Shown here: positions 26,991 through 37,515 of the stretch, in pieces
How positions within the stretch are numbered: position 1 is the stretch's first letter
How the letters are laid out: each line of letters opens with the position of its first letter
Source: an uncultured Alphaproteobacteria bacterium
GTDB taxonomy: Bacteria; Pseudomonadota; Alphaproteobacteria; HIMB59
DNA: 37,515 nt
Reading direction: 5' to 3'
NCBI GenBank assembly: GCA_902575725.1
Contig: CACGSS010000005.1
Location: 1 to 37,515 of the forward strand
The notes under the pieces: generated by a model
What the model was told of the DNA's origin: nothing
What the model saw: the letters and a program-made list of their open reading frames with translations, nothing else
The model's database searches: none
Made by a program: the position numbers and the translations under genes

Positions 26991-28254
26991 TGAAAAAGAT
27001 AAAGTTTTTCAAAACCTTCATGGTTTTCAAGAACCCTTTATAGAAGGAGCTTTAAAAAGAGGCTCCTGGTCAAACACAAAAGAAATTTTGTCTAAAGATC
27101 AAAATGATATTATCGAATTAGTTAAATCCAGTCAGTTAAGAGGAAGAGGTGGAGCTGGATTTTCTACAGGTCTTAAATGGTCATTCATGCCAAAGAATAC
27201 TGGTAAACAGCATTATTTGGTTGTCAATGCTGATGAGTCAGAGCCTGGTACTTGTAAAGATAGAGAAATTATTAGAAATGACCCACATACTCTTGTAGAA
27301 GGGTGCTTGATAGCTTCATACGCAATTCAAGCCACTAAATGTTACGTATACATAAGGGGCGAATACCATCACGAATATGTCCAATTAGAAAAGGCAATTG
27401 AAGAGGCATATGAACAAGGCTTTATCGGAAAAAATGCTTGTGGTAGCGGATTTGATTTTGATCTTTATGTTCATAGAGGTGCTGGAGCTTACATATGTGG
27501 GGAAGAGACAGCACTTTTAGAGAGTTTAGAAGGAAAAAAAGGACAACCAAGATTAAAACCACCTTTTCCTGCTGGTGTAGGTTTGTATGGTATGCCGACA
27601 ACTATTAACAATGTGGAGTCAATTGCAGTAGTTCCAACTATTTTAAGAAGAGGCCCAGATTGGTTTAAGTCAATTGGTGCTGAAAATAATACAGGCACAA
27701 AAATTTTTTGCATATCTGGTAATGTGAATAAGCCATGCACAATAGAAGAGGAAATGGGAATACCACTTAAAGAATTAGTTGAAAAGCATTGTGATGGAGT
27801 TGAGGGAGGATGGGATAACTTAAAGGCGATAGTACCAGGAGGTTCTAGTACCCCAATGCTTCCAAAAAATATTTGTGAGTCAGTTCTAATGAATTTTGAT
27901 GATCTAAAAGCTAATGGCTCAGGTTTAGGTACAGCTGGAGTGATTGTTGTTAACAAGAATAATGATATTGCTGAGGTAATTGAGAGGTTTGCTCACTTTT
28001 ACAAACATGAAAGTTGTGGTCAATGCACACCTTGCAGAGAAGGAACAGGCTGGATGCATAGAATGATGCAGAGATTAGTTAGAGGAGAGATATCTCCTGA
28101 ACAAATTGAGCTTTTAGAAAATGTTACAAAGCAAGTAGAGGGTCATACTATCTGCGCTTTAGGAGATGCAGCAGCTTGGCCTATACAAGGACTCATTAAA
28201 AATTTTAAACCAGAGTTAATAAGTAAATATAATAAAAAGTTAAAAGCTTCATGA
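26983..28254 (+). CDS. nuoF: NADH-quinone oxidoreductase subunit F
   Basis: Binds NADH and FMN and carries the [4Fe-4S] cluster N3, receiving electrons from NADH. The glycine-rich RGRGGAGF lies at residues 53-60, [19 protein letters not shown] forms the flavin site, and the cluster ligands are Cys345, Cys348, Cys351 and Cys391. The frame extends back to 26944, but the ATG at 26983 has an AGGAG upstream, gives the usual 423-residue length and overlaps nuoE by only 8 bp. Confidence 0.96.
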   Translation: MLNEKDKVFQNLHGFQEPFIEGALKRGSWSNTKEILSKDQNDIIELVKSSQLRGRGGAGFSTGLKWSFMPKNTGKQHYLVVNADESEPGTCKDREIIRNDPHTLVEGCLIASYAIQATKCYVYIRGEYHHEYVQLEKAIEEAYEQGFIGKNACGSGFDFDLYVHRGAGAYICGEETALLESLEGKKGQPRLKPPFPAGVGLYGMPTTINNVESIAVVPTILRRGPDWFKSIGAENNTGTKIFCISGNVNKPCTIEEEMGIPLKELVEKHCDGVEGGWDNLKAIVPGGSSTPMLPKNICESVLMNFDDLKANGSGLGTAGVIVVNKNNDIAEVIERFAHFYKHESCGQCTPCREGTGWMHRMMQRLVRGEISPEQIELLENVTKQVEGHTICALGDAAAWPIQGLIKNFKPELISKYNKKLKAS

Positions 28255-30284
28255 GTGACGATTTAATAAATATTAAAGTTAATCAAAAAGAAATTCAGAT
28301 AGATAAAAATCTGACTGTGATGCAAGCCTGTGAAATCGCTGGTGAAGAAATTCCAAGATTTTGCTATCACGACAAACTCTCTATAGCTGGTAACTGTAGA
28401 ATGTGTTTAGTAGAAATTGAAAAAGCTCCAAAATTAGTATCTTCCTGCACTATGCCTCTAATGGAGGGCATGTCGATAATCACCAATTCTGAAAAGGTAA
28501 ATGCAGGTAGAAAAGGTGTAATGGAGTTTTTATTAATTAATCACCCCTTAGATTGCCCAATATGTGATCAAGGTGGAGAATGCGATTTACAGGATCAGGC
28601 CATGTACTACGGTTTCGACAAATCTAGATATAAAGAGAATAAAAGGGCTGTGGATAATAAAAATATGGGACCTTTGGTAAACACTATAATGACTAGATGC
28701 ATCCATTGCACTAGGTGTGTAAGATTTGCCACTGAAGTGGCCGGAGTTCCAGAATTAGGTATGTTAGGTAGGGGAGAGAATGCAGAAATTACCACTTACC
28801 TTGAACAATCAATCACTTCAGAGCTTTCAGGTAACGTAATTGATTTATGCCCTGTAGGAGCACTTACGAGTAAGCCATATCAATTTAAAGCACGTCCTTG
28901 GGAGCTAAAACGCACAGACTCAATCGATATCTTCGATAGTGTTGGTTCTAATATCAGAATTGATAGTAGAGCGGAGGAGATTTTAAGAGTTACACCAAGA
29001 ACAAATGAATACATAAATGAAGAGTGGATATCAGATAAAGTTCGATTTAACTATGATGGTTACTACCAACAAAGAATAGACACACCCTATATTAAAAAAA
29101 ACCAAAAATTATCAATATCAAATTGGGAAGAGTCTTTAAAAGTTTTAAAAGATAAATTAAAAACTTTAAAACCATTAGCTTTGATTGGTGAGCACGTAGA
29201 TTTAGAAACCGGATATGCAATCAAAAAATTTATGTCAAATTATGGTAAAGACAATGTGGAGTGCCGAACTGATAATCATGCTATCCTAGAAAGCTTGGAT
29301 AGTTATCGTTTTAACACACCTTTGAACGATATAGAAAATTCAGATTTAATTATACTTGTAGGAACAAACCCAAAAATAGAAACACCAATTATAAATCATA
29401 AGATATTTAAAGCTTACAATAGTGACGCAAAAGTATTTAACATTGGTGAAAATATATCTTTGAACTATAAATCAGAGTATCTAGGAGAAAGTTTATCAAA
29501 TCTAAATAATGAAAATTTAATTAAAGCATTAAAAAAATCTACTAACCCTCTTATAATTCTTGGCTCTGCTTTTTTAAATAAAATCAAAAATATTAAAACT
29601 ATAAAATCTATTTTTTCATACGCTGATAAATACAAAGTTATTACAAAAGAAAAAAATAATCTAAATTTTTTAAATCCATATGCCTCACGTGTGGGCCAAC
29701 TGATTATAGGTAATACTACTAGTAACCTTTGTGAGCCGTTTTCCAATTTAAAAAAAGATAATTTTGAATTGGTTCTTTCTTTTGGCTCAGAACATATTGC
29801 CAACGAGCAGTTCAATAACTGTTTTAAAGTTTATTTTGGCCATCATGGTGATGATGGAGCAATGGGGTCTGATATTGTTTTGCCAACACCTCTTTATACA
29901 GAGAAAAATGGTACTTTTGTAAATATTGAAGGCAGACCTCAAGAAGCAAAAAAATGCCATAATCCAATTGGATCCGCCAAAGAAGAGTGGTCGATACTAA
30001 AAAAACTATCTGATGAATTATCTTTTGATTTTATCCCAAATACATTTGATCAATTAAGATCTGAGTTATTTGATAAACATCAAATTCTTTCTGATTATCA
30101 TGAAATAATTGCTGTTGAAAATTCAACTTCAATTACACCAGATATTGAATTTGAAGATTGTAAGGCAGAATATCCTGTAAGTAATTTTTATATGTCAGAT
30201 GTGATTTCCAAAAATTCTATCACTATGGCCAAATGTGTTGAGGAAATAATTTCAACTCCATCTCTTTTGGAGAAATCAGCATAA
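28251..30284 (+). CDS. nuoG: NADH-quinone oxidoreductase subunit G
   Basis: The largest peripheral subunit, a chain of Fe-S clusters linking NuoF to the quinone module. [2Fe-2S] ligands are Cys38, Cys49, Cys52 and Cys66. The next cluster uses His98, Cys102, Cys105 and Cys111, and a [4Fe-4S] cluster uses Cys150, Cys153, Cys156 and Cys200. The C-terminal molybdopterin-oxidoreductase-like domain is degenerate and rich in Asn and Lys, as expected for a domain with no cofactor. Length is 677 residues. It overlaps nuoF by 4 bp and nuoH by one. Confidence 0.97.
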   Translation: MSDDLINIKVNQKEIQIDKNLTVMQACEIAGEEIPRFCYHDKLSIAGNCRMCLVEIEKAPKLVSSCTMPLMEGMSIITNSEKVNAGRKGVMEFLLINHPLDCPICDQGGECDLQDQAMYYGFDKSRYKENKRAVDNKNMGPLVNTIMTRCIHCTRCVRFATEVAGVPELGMLGRGENAEITTYLEQSITSELSGNVIDLCPVGALTSKPYQFKARPWELKRTDSIDIFDSVGSNIRIDSRAEEILRVTPRTNEYINEEWISDKVRFNYDGYYQQRIDTPYIKKNQKLSISNWEESLKVLKDKLKTLKPLALIGEHVDLETGYAIKKFMSNYGKDNVECRTDNHAILESLDSYRFNTPLNDIENSDLIILVGTNPKIETPIINHKIFKAYNSDAKVFNIGENISLNYKSEYLGESLSNLNNENLIKALKKSTNPLIILGSAFLNKIKNIKTIKSIFSYADKYKVITKEKNNLNFLNPYASRVGQLIIGNTTSNLCEPFSNLKKDNFELVLSFGSEHIANEQFNNCFKVYFGHHGDDGAMGSDIVLPTPLYTEKNGTFVNIEGRPQEAKKCHNPIGSAKEEWSILKKLSDELSFDFIPNTFDQLRSELFDKHQILSDYHEIIAVENSTSITPDIEFEDCKAEYPVSNFYMSDVISKNSITMAKCVEEIISTPSLLEKSA

Positions 30285-31282
30285 TGACAAGTTTATCCTT
30301 TGAGTTAACAATTGGTATTTTAAAAATATTTAGTTTTGTTGTCCCTGTACTAGTTTCTGTTGCATTATTAGTGTACTTAGAAAGAAAAGTGCTTGGAGCC
30401 GTTCAATTAAGAAAAGGCCCTAACGTTGTTGGACCATTTGGAATTCTACAGAGTTTTGCTGATGTCTTAAAATTACTCACTAAGGAGAATTTACTTCCCT
30501 CTAGCTCAAACAAGTTCCTTTTTATCTTTGCGCCTATGCTTACTTTAATATTAAGTTTAATAGCTTGGGCTGTTATCCCAATTAGCTCAACTTATGTTAT
30601 AGCAAATATAAATATAGGTATTCTATATTTGTTCGCTGTGTCATCGTTTGGTGTTTATGGAGTCATTATCGCTGGTTGGGCTAGTAATTCTAAGTATCCA
30701 TTTTTAGGTGCATTAAGATCAGCAGCTCAGATGATTTCTTATGAAGTATCAATAGGTTTTGTAATCATAACAGTTTTGATTTGTGTCGGCTCATTAAATT
30801 TAATTGATATTGTAGAGAGTCAAAAGAATATGTGGTTTGCCATACCACTTTTACCTATGTTTGTTATATTTATTATTTCAGCATTAGCTGAAACAAATAG
30901 ACTCCCATTTGATTTACCTGAAGATGAAGCCACATTAGTTGCAGGTTTTTTTACCGAATACTCATCAATATCATTTGGATTATTTTTTTTAGCAGAATAC
31001 GCCAATATGATTTTAATGAGTTCCCTAACTGTAATTCTATTTTTAGGAGGTTGGTACCCTCCAATAGATATATTCCCTTTAAACGCAATACCTGGAATAT
31101 TTTGGTTTGTAATTAAAGTATTTATAATTCTTTTTGTGTTTTTATGGGTCAGAGCAACTTTTCCGAGATATAGGTATGACCAACTTATGCGACTTGGCTG
31201 GAAAATCTTTCTACCTTTTACCTTGATTTGGGTAGTTATTACATCAGCATTTTTATTTTACTTTGGACTATTACCTAATTAA
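30284..31282 (+). CDS. nuoH: NADH-quinone oxidoreductase subunit H
   Basis: A membrane subunit of about eight segments that joins the quinone site to the proton-pumping arm. The loop [19 protein letters not shown] near residues 33-51 and the cytoplasmic loop [20 protein letters not shown] are family signatures. Length is 332 residues, normal. Confidence 0.98.
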   Translation: MTSLSFELTIGILKIFSFVVPVLVSVALLVYLERKVLGAVQLRKGPNVVGPFGILQSFADVLKLLTKENLLPSSSNKFLFIFAPMLTLILSLIAWAVIPISSTYVIANINIGILYLFAVSSFGVYGVIIAGWASNSKYPFLGALRSAAQMISYEVSIGFVIITVLICVGSLNLIDIVESQKNMWFAIPLLPMFVIFIISALAETNRLPFDLPEDEATLVAGFFTEYSSISFGLFFLAEYANMILMSSLTVILFLGGWYPPIDIFPLNAIPGIFWFVIKVFIILFVFLWVRATFPRYRYDQLMRLGWKIFLPFTLIWVVITSAFLFYFGLLPN

Positions 31283-31284
31283 CA

Positions 31285-31773
31285 ATGACAACACTAATTA
31301 AATACATTAAATCCTTTACTCTTTTCGAATTAATGAAAGGTTTGAAATTAACGATCACCTATTTTTTTAAGCCAAAAGTCACTCTTAATTACCCTAATCA
31401 AAAGGGTCCTATTAGTCCTCGCTTTAGGGGGGAACATGCTTTGAGAAGGTATCCGAATGGTGAGGAAAGGTGTATTGCGTGTAAGTTATGTGAAGCAGTT
31501 TGCCCTGCGCAAGCTATAACTATTGAAGCAGAACCAAAACCTGATGGGAGTAGAAGAACTACCCGATATGATATTGATATGACTAAGTGTATTTATTGTG
31601 GTTTATGCGAAGAGGCATGTCCAGTAGATGCAATTGTTGAAGGACCTAATTTTGAATACGCTACTGAAACAAGAGAAGAATTGCTTTATGACAAGGAAAA
31701 GCTTTTACGAAACGGGGATATTTGGGAAAAACAAATTAGCGAAAATTTAAAAAGGGACAGTAAATATAGATAA
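31285..31773 (+). CDS. nuoI: NADH-quinone oxidoreductase subunit I
   Basis: A ferredoxin-like subunit with two [4Fe-4S] clusters, N6a and N6b. Ligands are Cys63, 66, 69 and 73 ([12 protein letters not shown]), and Cys102, 105, 108 and 112 ([12 protein letters not shown]). The N-terminal part carries an amphipathic stretch that rests on the membrane. Length is 162 residues. The stop overlaps the nuoJ start by one base. Confidence 0.98.
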   Translation: MTTLIKYIKSFTLFELMKGLKLTITYFFKPKVTLNYPNQKGPISPRFRGEHALRRYPNGEERCIACKLCEAVCPAQAITIEAEPKPDGSRRTTRYDIDMTKCIYCGLCEEACPVDAIVEGPNFEYATETREELLYDKEKLLRNGDIWEKQISENLKRDSKYR

Positions 31774-32372
31774 TGTTTCTTGTTGGCTCTTTTTTTTTGT
31801 TTGCAGCATTTTTGATCACCACATGTATATTTGTTATATTTTCAAAAAACCCAGTTAACTCTGTACTCTTTCTTGTATTAGCTTTTCTAAATTCTACATT
31901 TCTTTTTATTCTTATTGGTGCAGAGTTCGTTGGTATAATTCTTGCGATCGTTTATATAGGAGCAGTAGCTATATTATTTCTTTTTGTTGTGATGATGCTT
32001 GATATTCAAATCACAACTTTAATGTTCAACATTAAAAGATATATACCCCTTGCGTTACTTTTTGCTGGTATAATTTTAGCTGAAATAATCTATTTAACTG
32101 TATTTAAAACTTCAAAAGATAATTTAGACACTTTCATTAGGTCTAAAAATAATACTGAGCAAATTGGAGATGTGCTTTACACAGAGTATTTTATTGATTT
32201 CCAGTTAAGCGGTATCGTTTTGTTACTTGCTATGATTGGTGCAATTGTTTTAACACATGTGTATAGACCAACTATCAAAAGACAAAACATAGAAAGTCAA
32301 AACTCAACTACAGCCCAAGATAGAGTAAAACTATTAAAAATTAAGTCTCGTGAAGGTATTAAAGATGACTAG
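31773..32372 (+). CDS. nuoJ: NADH-quinone oxidoreductase subunit J
   Basis: A membrane subunit with about five segments. The conserved helix with VGIILAIVYIGAVAILFLFV carries the pi-bulge region known from the family; VVMMLDI follows. Length is 199 residues. Its end overlaps nuoK by 8 bp, which argues for translational coupling. Confidence 0.96.
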   Translation: MFLVGSFFLFAAFLITTCIFVIFSKNPVNSVLFLVLAFLNSTFLFILIGAEFVGIILAIVYIGAVAILFLFVVMMLDIQITTLMFNIKRYIPLALLFAGIILAEIIYLTVFKTSKDNLDTFIRSKNNTEQIGDVLYTEYFIDFQLSGIVLLLAMIGAIVLTHVYRPTIKRQNIESQNSTTAQDRVKLLKIKSREGIKDD

Positions 32373-32676
32373 CCTTACGTATAATCATTTCTTCATACTT
32401 TCTTTAATTGTTTTTATTATTGGGTGCTTCGGATTATTTTTAAATAGAAGAAATATGATTCTAATTTTAATGTGTATTGAAATTATATTATTGTCTGCAA
32501 ATATTAATTTTGTATCAGCTTCGGTTTTCTTAAATGATATTAATGGTCAGGTATTCTCCATTTTTATTTTAACTATTGCCGCTGCAGAAGCAGCCATTGG
32601 CTTAGCTATATTAGTTATTTATTTCAGAAACAAGGGAGAGATTGATATTACTCAAATCAATCAACTAAAAGATTAA
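32365..32676 (+). CDS. nuoK: NADH-quinone oxidoreductase subunit K
   Basis: A small membrane subunit with three segments carrying two buried glutamates, visible in MCIEIILLSANINF and TIAAAEAAIGLAI. The frame extends back to 32350, but the ATG at 32365 gives 103 residues, the normal length, and has GAAGG upstream. It overlaps nuoJ by 8 bp and nuoL by one base. Confidence 0.97.
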   Translation: MTSLTYNHFFILSLIVFIIGCFGLFLNRRNMILILMCIEIILLSANINFVSASVFLNDINGQVFSIFILTIAAAEAAIGLAILVIYFRNKGEIDITQINQLKD

Positions 32677-34592
32677 TGTTAAGTTATAAATTACTTTTCT
32701 TTCTTCCCCTAATTTCAACCATTTTTACGTATCCTTTTGGGGTATTATTAGGGGAAAAAACTGCCCAATATTTCTCTTCTACTCTAATATCTATATCAGC
32801 TATTTTAAGTTGGTTCTTATTTATTAGTTTTTCTAGTTCTTCATCGTCTGAAATTATAATTCCTATCCTAGAGTGGTTTTTTGTTTCTGGTCAGTTCTTT
32901 AATTGGGGAATTTCTGTAAATTCTCTTACTCTTTTGATGTTAACACTTGTTCTAACAGTTTCTGCATTGGTTCACATTTATTCAATTGAGTACATGTCTC
33001 ATGACAACTCAAAAGTTAGGTTCATGACTTATTTGAGTCTATTTACCTTTTGTATGGTTGCCTTAGTTGTAAGTGATAATTTAGTTCAGTTATTTTTTGG
33101 CTGGGAGGGAGTTGGTTTAGCCTCTTATTTACTGATAGGTTTCTGGCATCATAAGAAGTCCGCAAATTTAGCTGCAATGAAAGCTTTTCTAGTTAACAGA
33201 GTTGCAGATTTTGGATTTCTCATCGGTATTGCAGCTCTCTATATATTTTTAGACACATTATCTATTAATGAAATAATTGCTGGGAAAGAGAAATTATTTA
33301 GCTATCAAATTAATTTATTAGGATTTGAAATTAATGCTTTAATTTTTTCTTGTTTTTTCCTTTTTATAGGTGCTATGGGAAAATCTGCCCAGTTTGGCTT
33401 TCATACATGGTTACCCGATGCTATGGAGGGACCCACACCTGTCTCAGCATTAATTCATGCAGCAACAATGGTAACAGCTGGTGTTTTCTTGACTGTAAGA
33501 TTTTCAGAATTAATGGTCATGTCTGACTTCATAATGACTTTTGTTTTAATAATAGGTCTGTTAACAGCATTCTTCGCTGCATCAGTGGGCTTTTTTCAAA
33601 AAGATATAAAAAAGGTAATAGCTTATTCAACTTGTAGTCAGTTGGGTTTCATGTTTGTGGCTTGTGGTTTAGGCGCATTTAATATCGCAATTTTTCATTT
33701 AATAACACATGGTTATTTTAAGGCATTACTCTTTTTATCTTCAGGGTCTGTTATTCATGGTGTTCACGATGAACAAGACATGGATAAAATGGGTAATCTT
33801 TTTTCAAAGATGAAAATCACTGCAGTAATGATGTGGATAGGCACTTTGGCTATAATAGGTTTTCCATATTCATCAGGTTACTTTTCAAAAGATCTAATTT
33901 TAAGTTCATCATTTAACTTAATTAGTTTAGGCCCATTGGTTTATATAATTTTAGCTATAGTCTCTGCCATGACCGCATTTTACTCTTTTAGGCTCATATT
34001 TAAGGTTTTTCATGGCAATTATAATGGATCTTATGATTATGAAAAAATTCATGAATCTGGTCCATATATGTTAGTTCCATTAATATTACTTTCTGTAGGA
34101 GCGATACTAGCAGGTTACTTTCTAAACAATTTATTAGCAGGGTATAACTCAAAAAATTTTTGGAACGGAATAATATTTTTGAGTCAAGATAAGCAATATT
34201 ACTCCTCTTTTTATCCAATTTTATCAAAATCTTTGGTAGCTTTTGGTGTAGTGCTAGCAGTTTATTATTATGGTTATAATTTAAATAAACTTGCTGACTT
34301 AAAAAAACGTTTTCACTCAATATATAATTTTATTTTGAACAAATGGTATTTTGACGAACTTTATAATAAAATTTTTGTTTTACCACTTTACAATTTAGGC
34401 AAGTTTTTATGGACTAAAATAGACCAAGGTATTATTGATAAGTATTTACCAAATGGAAGTGCCTCGATAGTTTCTACAATTTCAAAAGCATTTAAAAGGA
34501 TACAAACAGGGTATATTTTTGATTACACTTTTATAATAATTTCTGGTTTCACACTCTTTATAACTATCATTTTTTATATATCCATAACCTAA
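32676..34592 (+). CDS. nuoL: NADH-quinone oxidoreductase subunit L
   Basis: The distal antiporter-like proton pump with a long lateral helix at its C-terminus. FFGWEGVGLASYLLIGFW and KSAQFGFHTWLPDAMEGPTP carry the functional glutamate and lysine, and HAATMVTAGVFL is the next block. The C-terminal part shows a single hydrophobic anchor after a long polar helix. Length is 638 residues. Confidence 0.98.
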   Translation: MLSYKLLFFLPLISTIFTYPFGVLLGEKTAQYFSSTLISISAILSWFLFISFSSSSSSEIIIPILEWFFVSGQFFNWGISVNSLTLLMLTLVLTVSALVHIYSIEYMSHDNSKVRFMTYLSLFTFCMVALVVSDNLVQLFFGWEGVGLASYLLIGFWHHKKSANLAAMKAFLVNRVADFGFLIGIAALYIFLDTLSINEIIAGKEKLFSYQINLLGFEINALIFSCFFLFIGAMGKSAQFGFHTWLPDAMEGPTPVSALIHAATMVTAGVFLTVRFSELMVMSDFIMTFVLIIGLLTAFFAASVGFFQKDIKKVIAYSTCSQLGFMFVACGLGAFNIAIFHLITHGYFKALLFLSSGSVIHGVHDEQDMDKMGNLFSKMKITAVMMWIGTLAIIGFPYSSGYFSKDLILSSSFNLISLGPLVYIILAIVSAMTAFYSFRLIFKVFHGNYNGSYDYEKIHESGPYMLVPLILLSVGAILAGYFLNNLLAGYNSKNFWNGIIFLSQDKQYYSSFYPILSKSLVAFGVVLAVYYYGYNLNKLADLKKRFHSIYNFILNKWYFDELYNKIFVLPLYNLGKFLWTKIDQGIIDKYLPNGSASIVSTISKAFKRIQTGYIFDYTFIIISGFTLFITIIFYISIT

Positions 34593-34593
34593 G

Positions 34594-36048
34594 ATGAGTT
34601 TTCCAATATTATCACTATTAATTCTAACGCCTGTTATAGGAGCATTAACGCTCTCACTTTCAAGTAGCACGCAACTTAAAAATAAAACTATTTTTTTATC
34701 AGGTTTATGGATAACAACTGGTGAATTTCTTCTTAGTTTATTATTACCAATTTTTTATAATAAGTCCAAAAATGGTTATCAATTTATAGAGTTTCATACT
34801 TGGTTTGATAAGTTCGATATAAATTACTATGTCGGTGTTGATGGTGTTTCAATACCACTTATATTATTGACTACCTTCTTAGTCCCTATTTGTTTATTGT
34901 GTTCTATTAACTCTATTCAAAATAGAGCCAAAGAATTTGTTATTTATTTTTTATTGCTTGAAAGTTTTATTATAGGAGTATTTGTTAGTATCGATATTGT
35001 AATTTTTTACGTTTTCTTTGAGGCTGTTTTAATCCCGATGTTTTTGATTATTGGAATTTGGGGAGGAGAAAATAGACTTTATGCTACTTTCAAATTCTTT
35101 CTCTACACACTAGCAGGATCTCTTTTAATGTTACTTGCGATTATTTATATTATTTCTAAAGTAAAATCAGGCAATATTGAGTTAATTTCAGATTTTACAT
35201 TTGATCAGCAAATAGAGTTGGTTCTCTTTTTATGTTTTTTTGCATCTTTTGCAGTAAAAGTACCAATGTTTCCTTTTCATACATGGTTACCTGATGCACA
35301 CGTTCAAGCGCCCACGAGTGGATCGGTAATTTTAGCTGGTGTGCTTCTTAAATTAGGTGCATACGGTTTTATAAGACTATCATTACCTTTTTTTGAGTAT
35401 GCCTCAATTTATTTTCAACCAATGATTTTTGCACTAAGTTGTGTAGCTATTGTTTACACCTCAATCGTAGCTCTCAGACAACTAGATATGAAAAAAATGA
35501 TTGCCTATTCCTCTGTTGCTCATATGGGATTTGTCACCATTGGTATATTCACTTTAACTCAAGATGGAATTAATGGTGCGTATTTTCAGATGATAAGTCA
35601 TGGAATTGTTTCCGCAGCATTATTTTTAATAGTAGGTGTGGTATACGAAAGACATCACACCAGAATGATATCTGATTATAGTGGTGTAACAAATGTCATG
35701 CCTAAATATTCATTCTTTTTTATGGTTTTTATGCTCTCATCTGTGGGTCTTCCTGGAACTAGTGGTTTTGTTGGGGAGTTCTTAGTTATTATGTCAACTA
35801 TAAGTGTTAGTGTTTATCTTACTTTTTTTACTGCTATTGGTGTAATCTTAGGAGCTTCATATATGCTCTTATTATACAAAAATATTAATTTTGGAGATCT
35901 GAAATCAGATATTAAGCAATTAGCTGATTTAACAAAAATTGAAATTTTCTACTTCTCCTGTTTGGCATTTCTCACAATGCTTTTAGGGATTTATCCAAAA
36001 CTTTTATTTGAAATGATAAATATGAGTATCTCTTTAAGTATTATATAA
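34594..36048 (+). CDS. nuoM: NADH-quinone oxidoreductase subunit M
   Basis: An antiporter-like proton-pumping subunit. FFEAVLIPMFLIIGIWGG carries the conserved glutamate, and KVPMFPFHTWLPDAHVQAP the lysine. The later MKKMIAYSSVAHMGFV block is also present. The product has about 14 hydrophobic segments and 484 residues. It starts one base after nuoL and overlaps nuoN by one. Confidence 0.98.
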   Translation: MSFPILSLLILTPVIGALTLSLSSSTQLKNKTIFLSGLWITTGEFLLSLLLPIFYNKSKNGYQFIEFHTWFDKFDINYYVGVDGVSIPLILLTTFLVPICLLCSINSIQNRAKEFVIYFLLLESFIIGVFVSIDIVIFYVFFEAVLIPMFLIIGIWGGENRLYATFKFFLYTLAGSLLMLLAIIYIISKVKSGNIELISDFTFDQQIELVLFLCFFASFAVKVPMFPFHTWLPDAHVQAPTSGSVILAGVLLKLGAYGFIRLSLPFFEYASIYFQPMIFALSCVAIVYTSIVALRQLDMKKMIAYSSVAHMGFVTIGIFTLTQDGINGAYFQMISHGIVSAALFLIVGVVYERHHTRMISDYSGVTNVMPKYSFFFMVFMLSSVGLPGTSGFVGEFLVIMSTISVSVYLTFFTAIGVILGASYMLLLYKNINFGDLKSDIKQLADLTKIEIFYFSCLAFLTMLLGIYPKLLFEMINMSISLSII

Positions 36049-37436
36049 TGATTAACTTATATCAATTTATACCAGAAATTTTTATCTTATCTTTGATTTT
36101 AATAACTTTATGTTTTGGATTATTTAATAAGGACAGGGCTATATCTTTAAATACTCTAGGTTTCTTTTTGTTGAGTATTTTGCTTTTAAATTATGGAAAA
36201 GAATTTTATAGCTCCACACAATTGTCAATTAATACGATCAATTTATTTGTTTTATCAAAGATTATTTTATCTATTGGCTCAATCATTTTCATTCTACTGT
36301 TAAAAAGACCCTTGAAGAATGAAAATTTATATAGGTATGAATATGTTTTATTTATACTTTTTGCTATTCTTGGTTCATTTGTTCTTATTTCTAGTAATAA
36401 TTTTTTAACAGCTTTTATTGGTTTAGAGCTTCAATCTTTATCCTTGTACTTGATGGCTGCTTTCAATACTAAAAATTTATCTTCAAATGAAGCAGGTATA
36501 AAATATTTTTCTCTTGGTGCTTTATCATCAGGGTTTCTTTTATTTGGTATTTCAATGATTTATTACGATACTGGGTCTTTTAATATACAAAACCCCGATA
36601 ACTTTACTGCAATAAGCGAAATAGGACTATCATTAGTTCTTATTTCTTTATTTTTTAAAGTTTCCGCTGCTCCATTTCATATTTGGACACCTGATGTGTA
36701 CGAAGGATCTCCAACTATATCAACACTCTTTTTTGCAACTTTACCTAAATTTGCATCATTAGTATTTTTATTCAGGGTTTATCAAGAACTTAACATTTCT
36801 GACATCAAATCTCTTAATTATATTTTTCAAATTGTATGCGCTATTTCATTATTAGTAGGAGTCTATGGAGCTATCACACAAAAAGTCATAAAAAGACTTT
36901 TAGCCTTTAGCTCAATCAACCACATTGGTTTTATGATTCTTGGAATAATGAGTTACCAATTTATGTCTGAGGGAACATTATTTTTTTACTTGATCATTTA
37001 TTTGATTACCACATTTGGTATTTTTGCTGTTTTACTGAACTTGAGAACTGTAGATGGGGAATTTACAAAAATATCCCAACTCAACGGTTTAAGATTTACA
37101 TCAAATTCTAAATCCATAAGCATGTTGGTGTTTTTCTTTTCTCTTGCAGGAATACCACCTTTTGCGGGTTTCTTTGCAAAGTTTTTCATTCTTTCAGCTT
37201 CTATAAACGATGGATTTATTTTTTTATCAATTATTGCTGTTTTAAGTTCAGTAATTGCTGCATTCTATTACTTAACAATTATTAAGAATATGTTTTTTAA
37301 TAAATCAGAAATAGAGTTACTAGATGATAATAACAAAATAGGCAAAGTTGTATTTATAGCATTTGGATTAATTATAACTTTATTTTTCATCTATCCAGAC
37401 CCTTTAATTAATTTAGTAGATAATCTTTTCAAATAA
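36048..37436 (+). CDS. nuoN: NADH-quinone oxidoreductase subunit N
   Basis: The third antiporter-like proton pump of the complex. FIGLELQSLSLYLMAAF carries the conserved glutamate, then KVSAAPFHIWTPDVYEGSP the lysine, and RLLAFSSINHIGFMILG follows. Length is 462 residues, normal. It is the last nuo gene, so the operon holds all fourteen subunits in the standard order with no inserted gene. Confidence 0.98.
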   Translation: MINLYQFIPEIFILSLILITLCFGLFNKDRAISLNTLGFFLLSILLLNYGKEFYSSTQLSINTINLFVLSKIILSIGSIIFILLLKRPLKNENLYRYEYVLFILFAILGSFVLISSNNFLTAFIGLELQSLSLYLMAAFNTKNLSSNEAGIKYFSLGALSSGFLLFGISMIYYDTGSFNIQNPDNFTAISEIGLSLVLISLFFKVSAAPFHIWTPDVYEGSPTISTLFFATLPKFASLVFLFRVYQELNISDIKSLNYIFQIVCAISLLVGVYGAITQKVIKRLLAFSSINHIGFMILGIMSYQFMSEGTLFFYLIIYLITTFGIFAVLLNLRTVDGEFTKISQLNGLRFTSNSKSISMLVFFFSLAGIPPFAGFFAKFFILSASINDGFIFLSIIAVLSSVIAAFYYLTIIKNMFFNKSEIELLDDNNKIGKVVFIAFGLIITLFFIYPDPLINLVDNLFK

Positions 37437-37439
37437 AAA

Positions 37440-37515
37440 TTGTATAAAGTTATTTTTGACTCAATTAATTCTACACAAAATGAAATTATCGGCTTTAAGA
37501 ATTATAAAAAAATTT
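37440..37515 (+). CDS. birA: Probable biotin-protein ligase, N-terminal start (partial)
   Basis: Twenty-five codons remain before the window ends. A TTG 3 bp after the nuoN stop opens L-Y-K-V-I-F-D-S-I-N-S-T-Q-N-E, which matches the start of BirA catalytic domains (F/L-D-x-I-x-S-T-N-x-E/A). In alphaproteobacteria birA commonly follows nuoN and lacks the DNA-binding domain, as the position here implies. The call rests on a short motif plus context. Confidence 0.6.
   Translation, partial: MYKVIFDSINSTQNEIIGFKNYKKI

Noticed and set aside
27489..27956. A 155-codon open frame antisense to nuoF
   Set aside because: It lies wholly inside a strongly conserved gene and its translation resembles no family; it is a by-product of codon usage.

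Overview
This is an AT-rich, very tightly packed stretch of a streamlined bacterial chromosome, almost certainly from a free-living alphaproteobacterium of the marine SAR11/HIMB59 (AEGEAN-169)-like or Rhodospirillales-like type. The evidence is a bacterial complex I operon with separate nuoC and nuoD, the suf order B-C-D-S-T-A, the tig-clpP-clpX-lon-hup chain followed by tRNAs, nuoN followed by the start of birA, and a low-GC base composition throughout. The tRNA-His keeps the canonical G-1:C73 pair, which argues against the Rhizobiales/Rhodobacterales/Caulobacterales group. The lineage is inference; no rRNA lies in the window.

Layout. 1-2023: the 3' end of anmK, a small alpha/beta hydrolase and mnmA (tRNA 2-thiouridylase). 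2084-7322: the Fe-S assembly operon sufB-C-D-S-T-A, with no sufE or iscR in it. 7335-9081: two EamA-type transporters meeting tail to tail. 9123-11236: thrS (lacking the N-terminal TGS domain) and hisI on the minus strand. 11303-12229: a DusA-like tRNA-dihydrouridine synthase, coupled to glnE. 12220-16340: a nitrogen-control cluster in which glnE (plus strand) converges on glnA and glnB (minus strand). 16406-16571: tRNA-His and tRNA-Leu, directly followed by the proteostasis block tig-clpP-clpX-lon and hup. 22444-22610: tRNA-Val and tRNA-Asp. 22612-23640: a lipoprotein resembling ConA-fold polysaccharide lyases, with no canonical start codon. 23770-37436: all fourteen complex I genes nuoA-N in order, then the first codons of a probable birA.

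How the parts work together. MnmA needs persulfide sulfur, and SufS encoded just downstream is a plausible donor; the suf operon also supplies Fe-S clusters to the many cluster-bearing Nuo subunits. GlnB (PII), GlnE and GlnA form the classical control loop for glutamine synthetase. Tig, ClpXP and Lon handle folding and turnover of new proteins.

Most of the window is core genome and there is no CRISPR array, insertion sequence or prophage. The stretches most worth a second look are the start-less lipoprotein abutting tRNA-Asp, two dyads in the nuo promoter region, the trigger factor with an eroded PPIase domain, the TGS-less ThrRS, and the compact, diverged GlnE.
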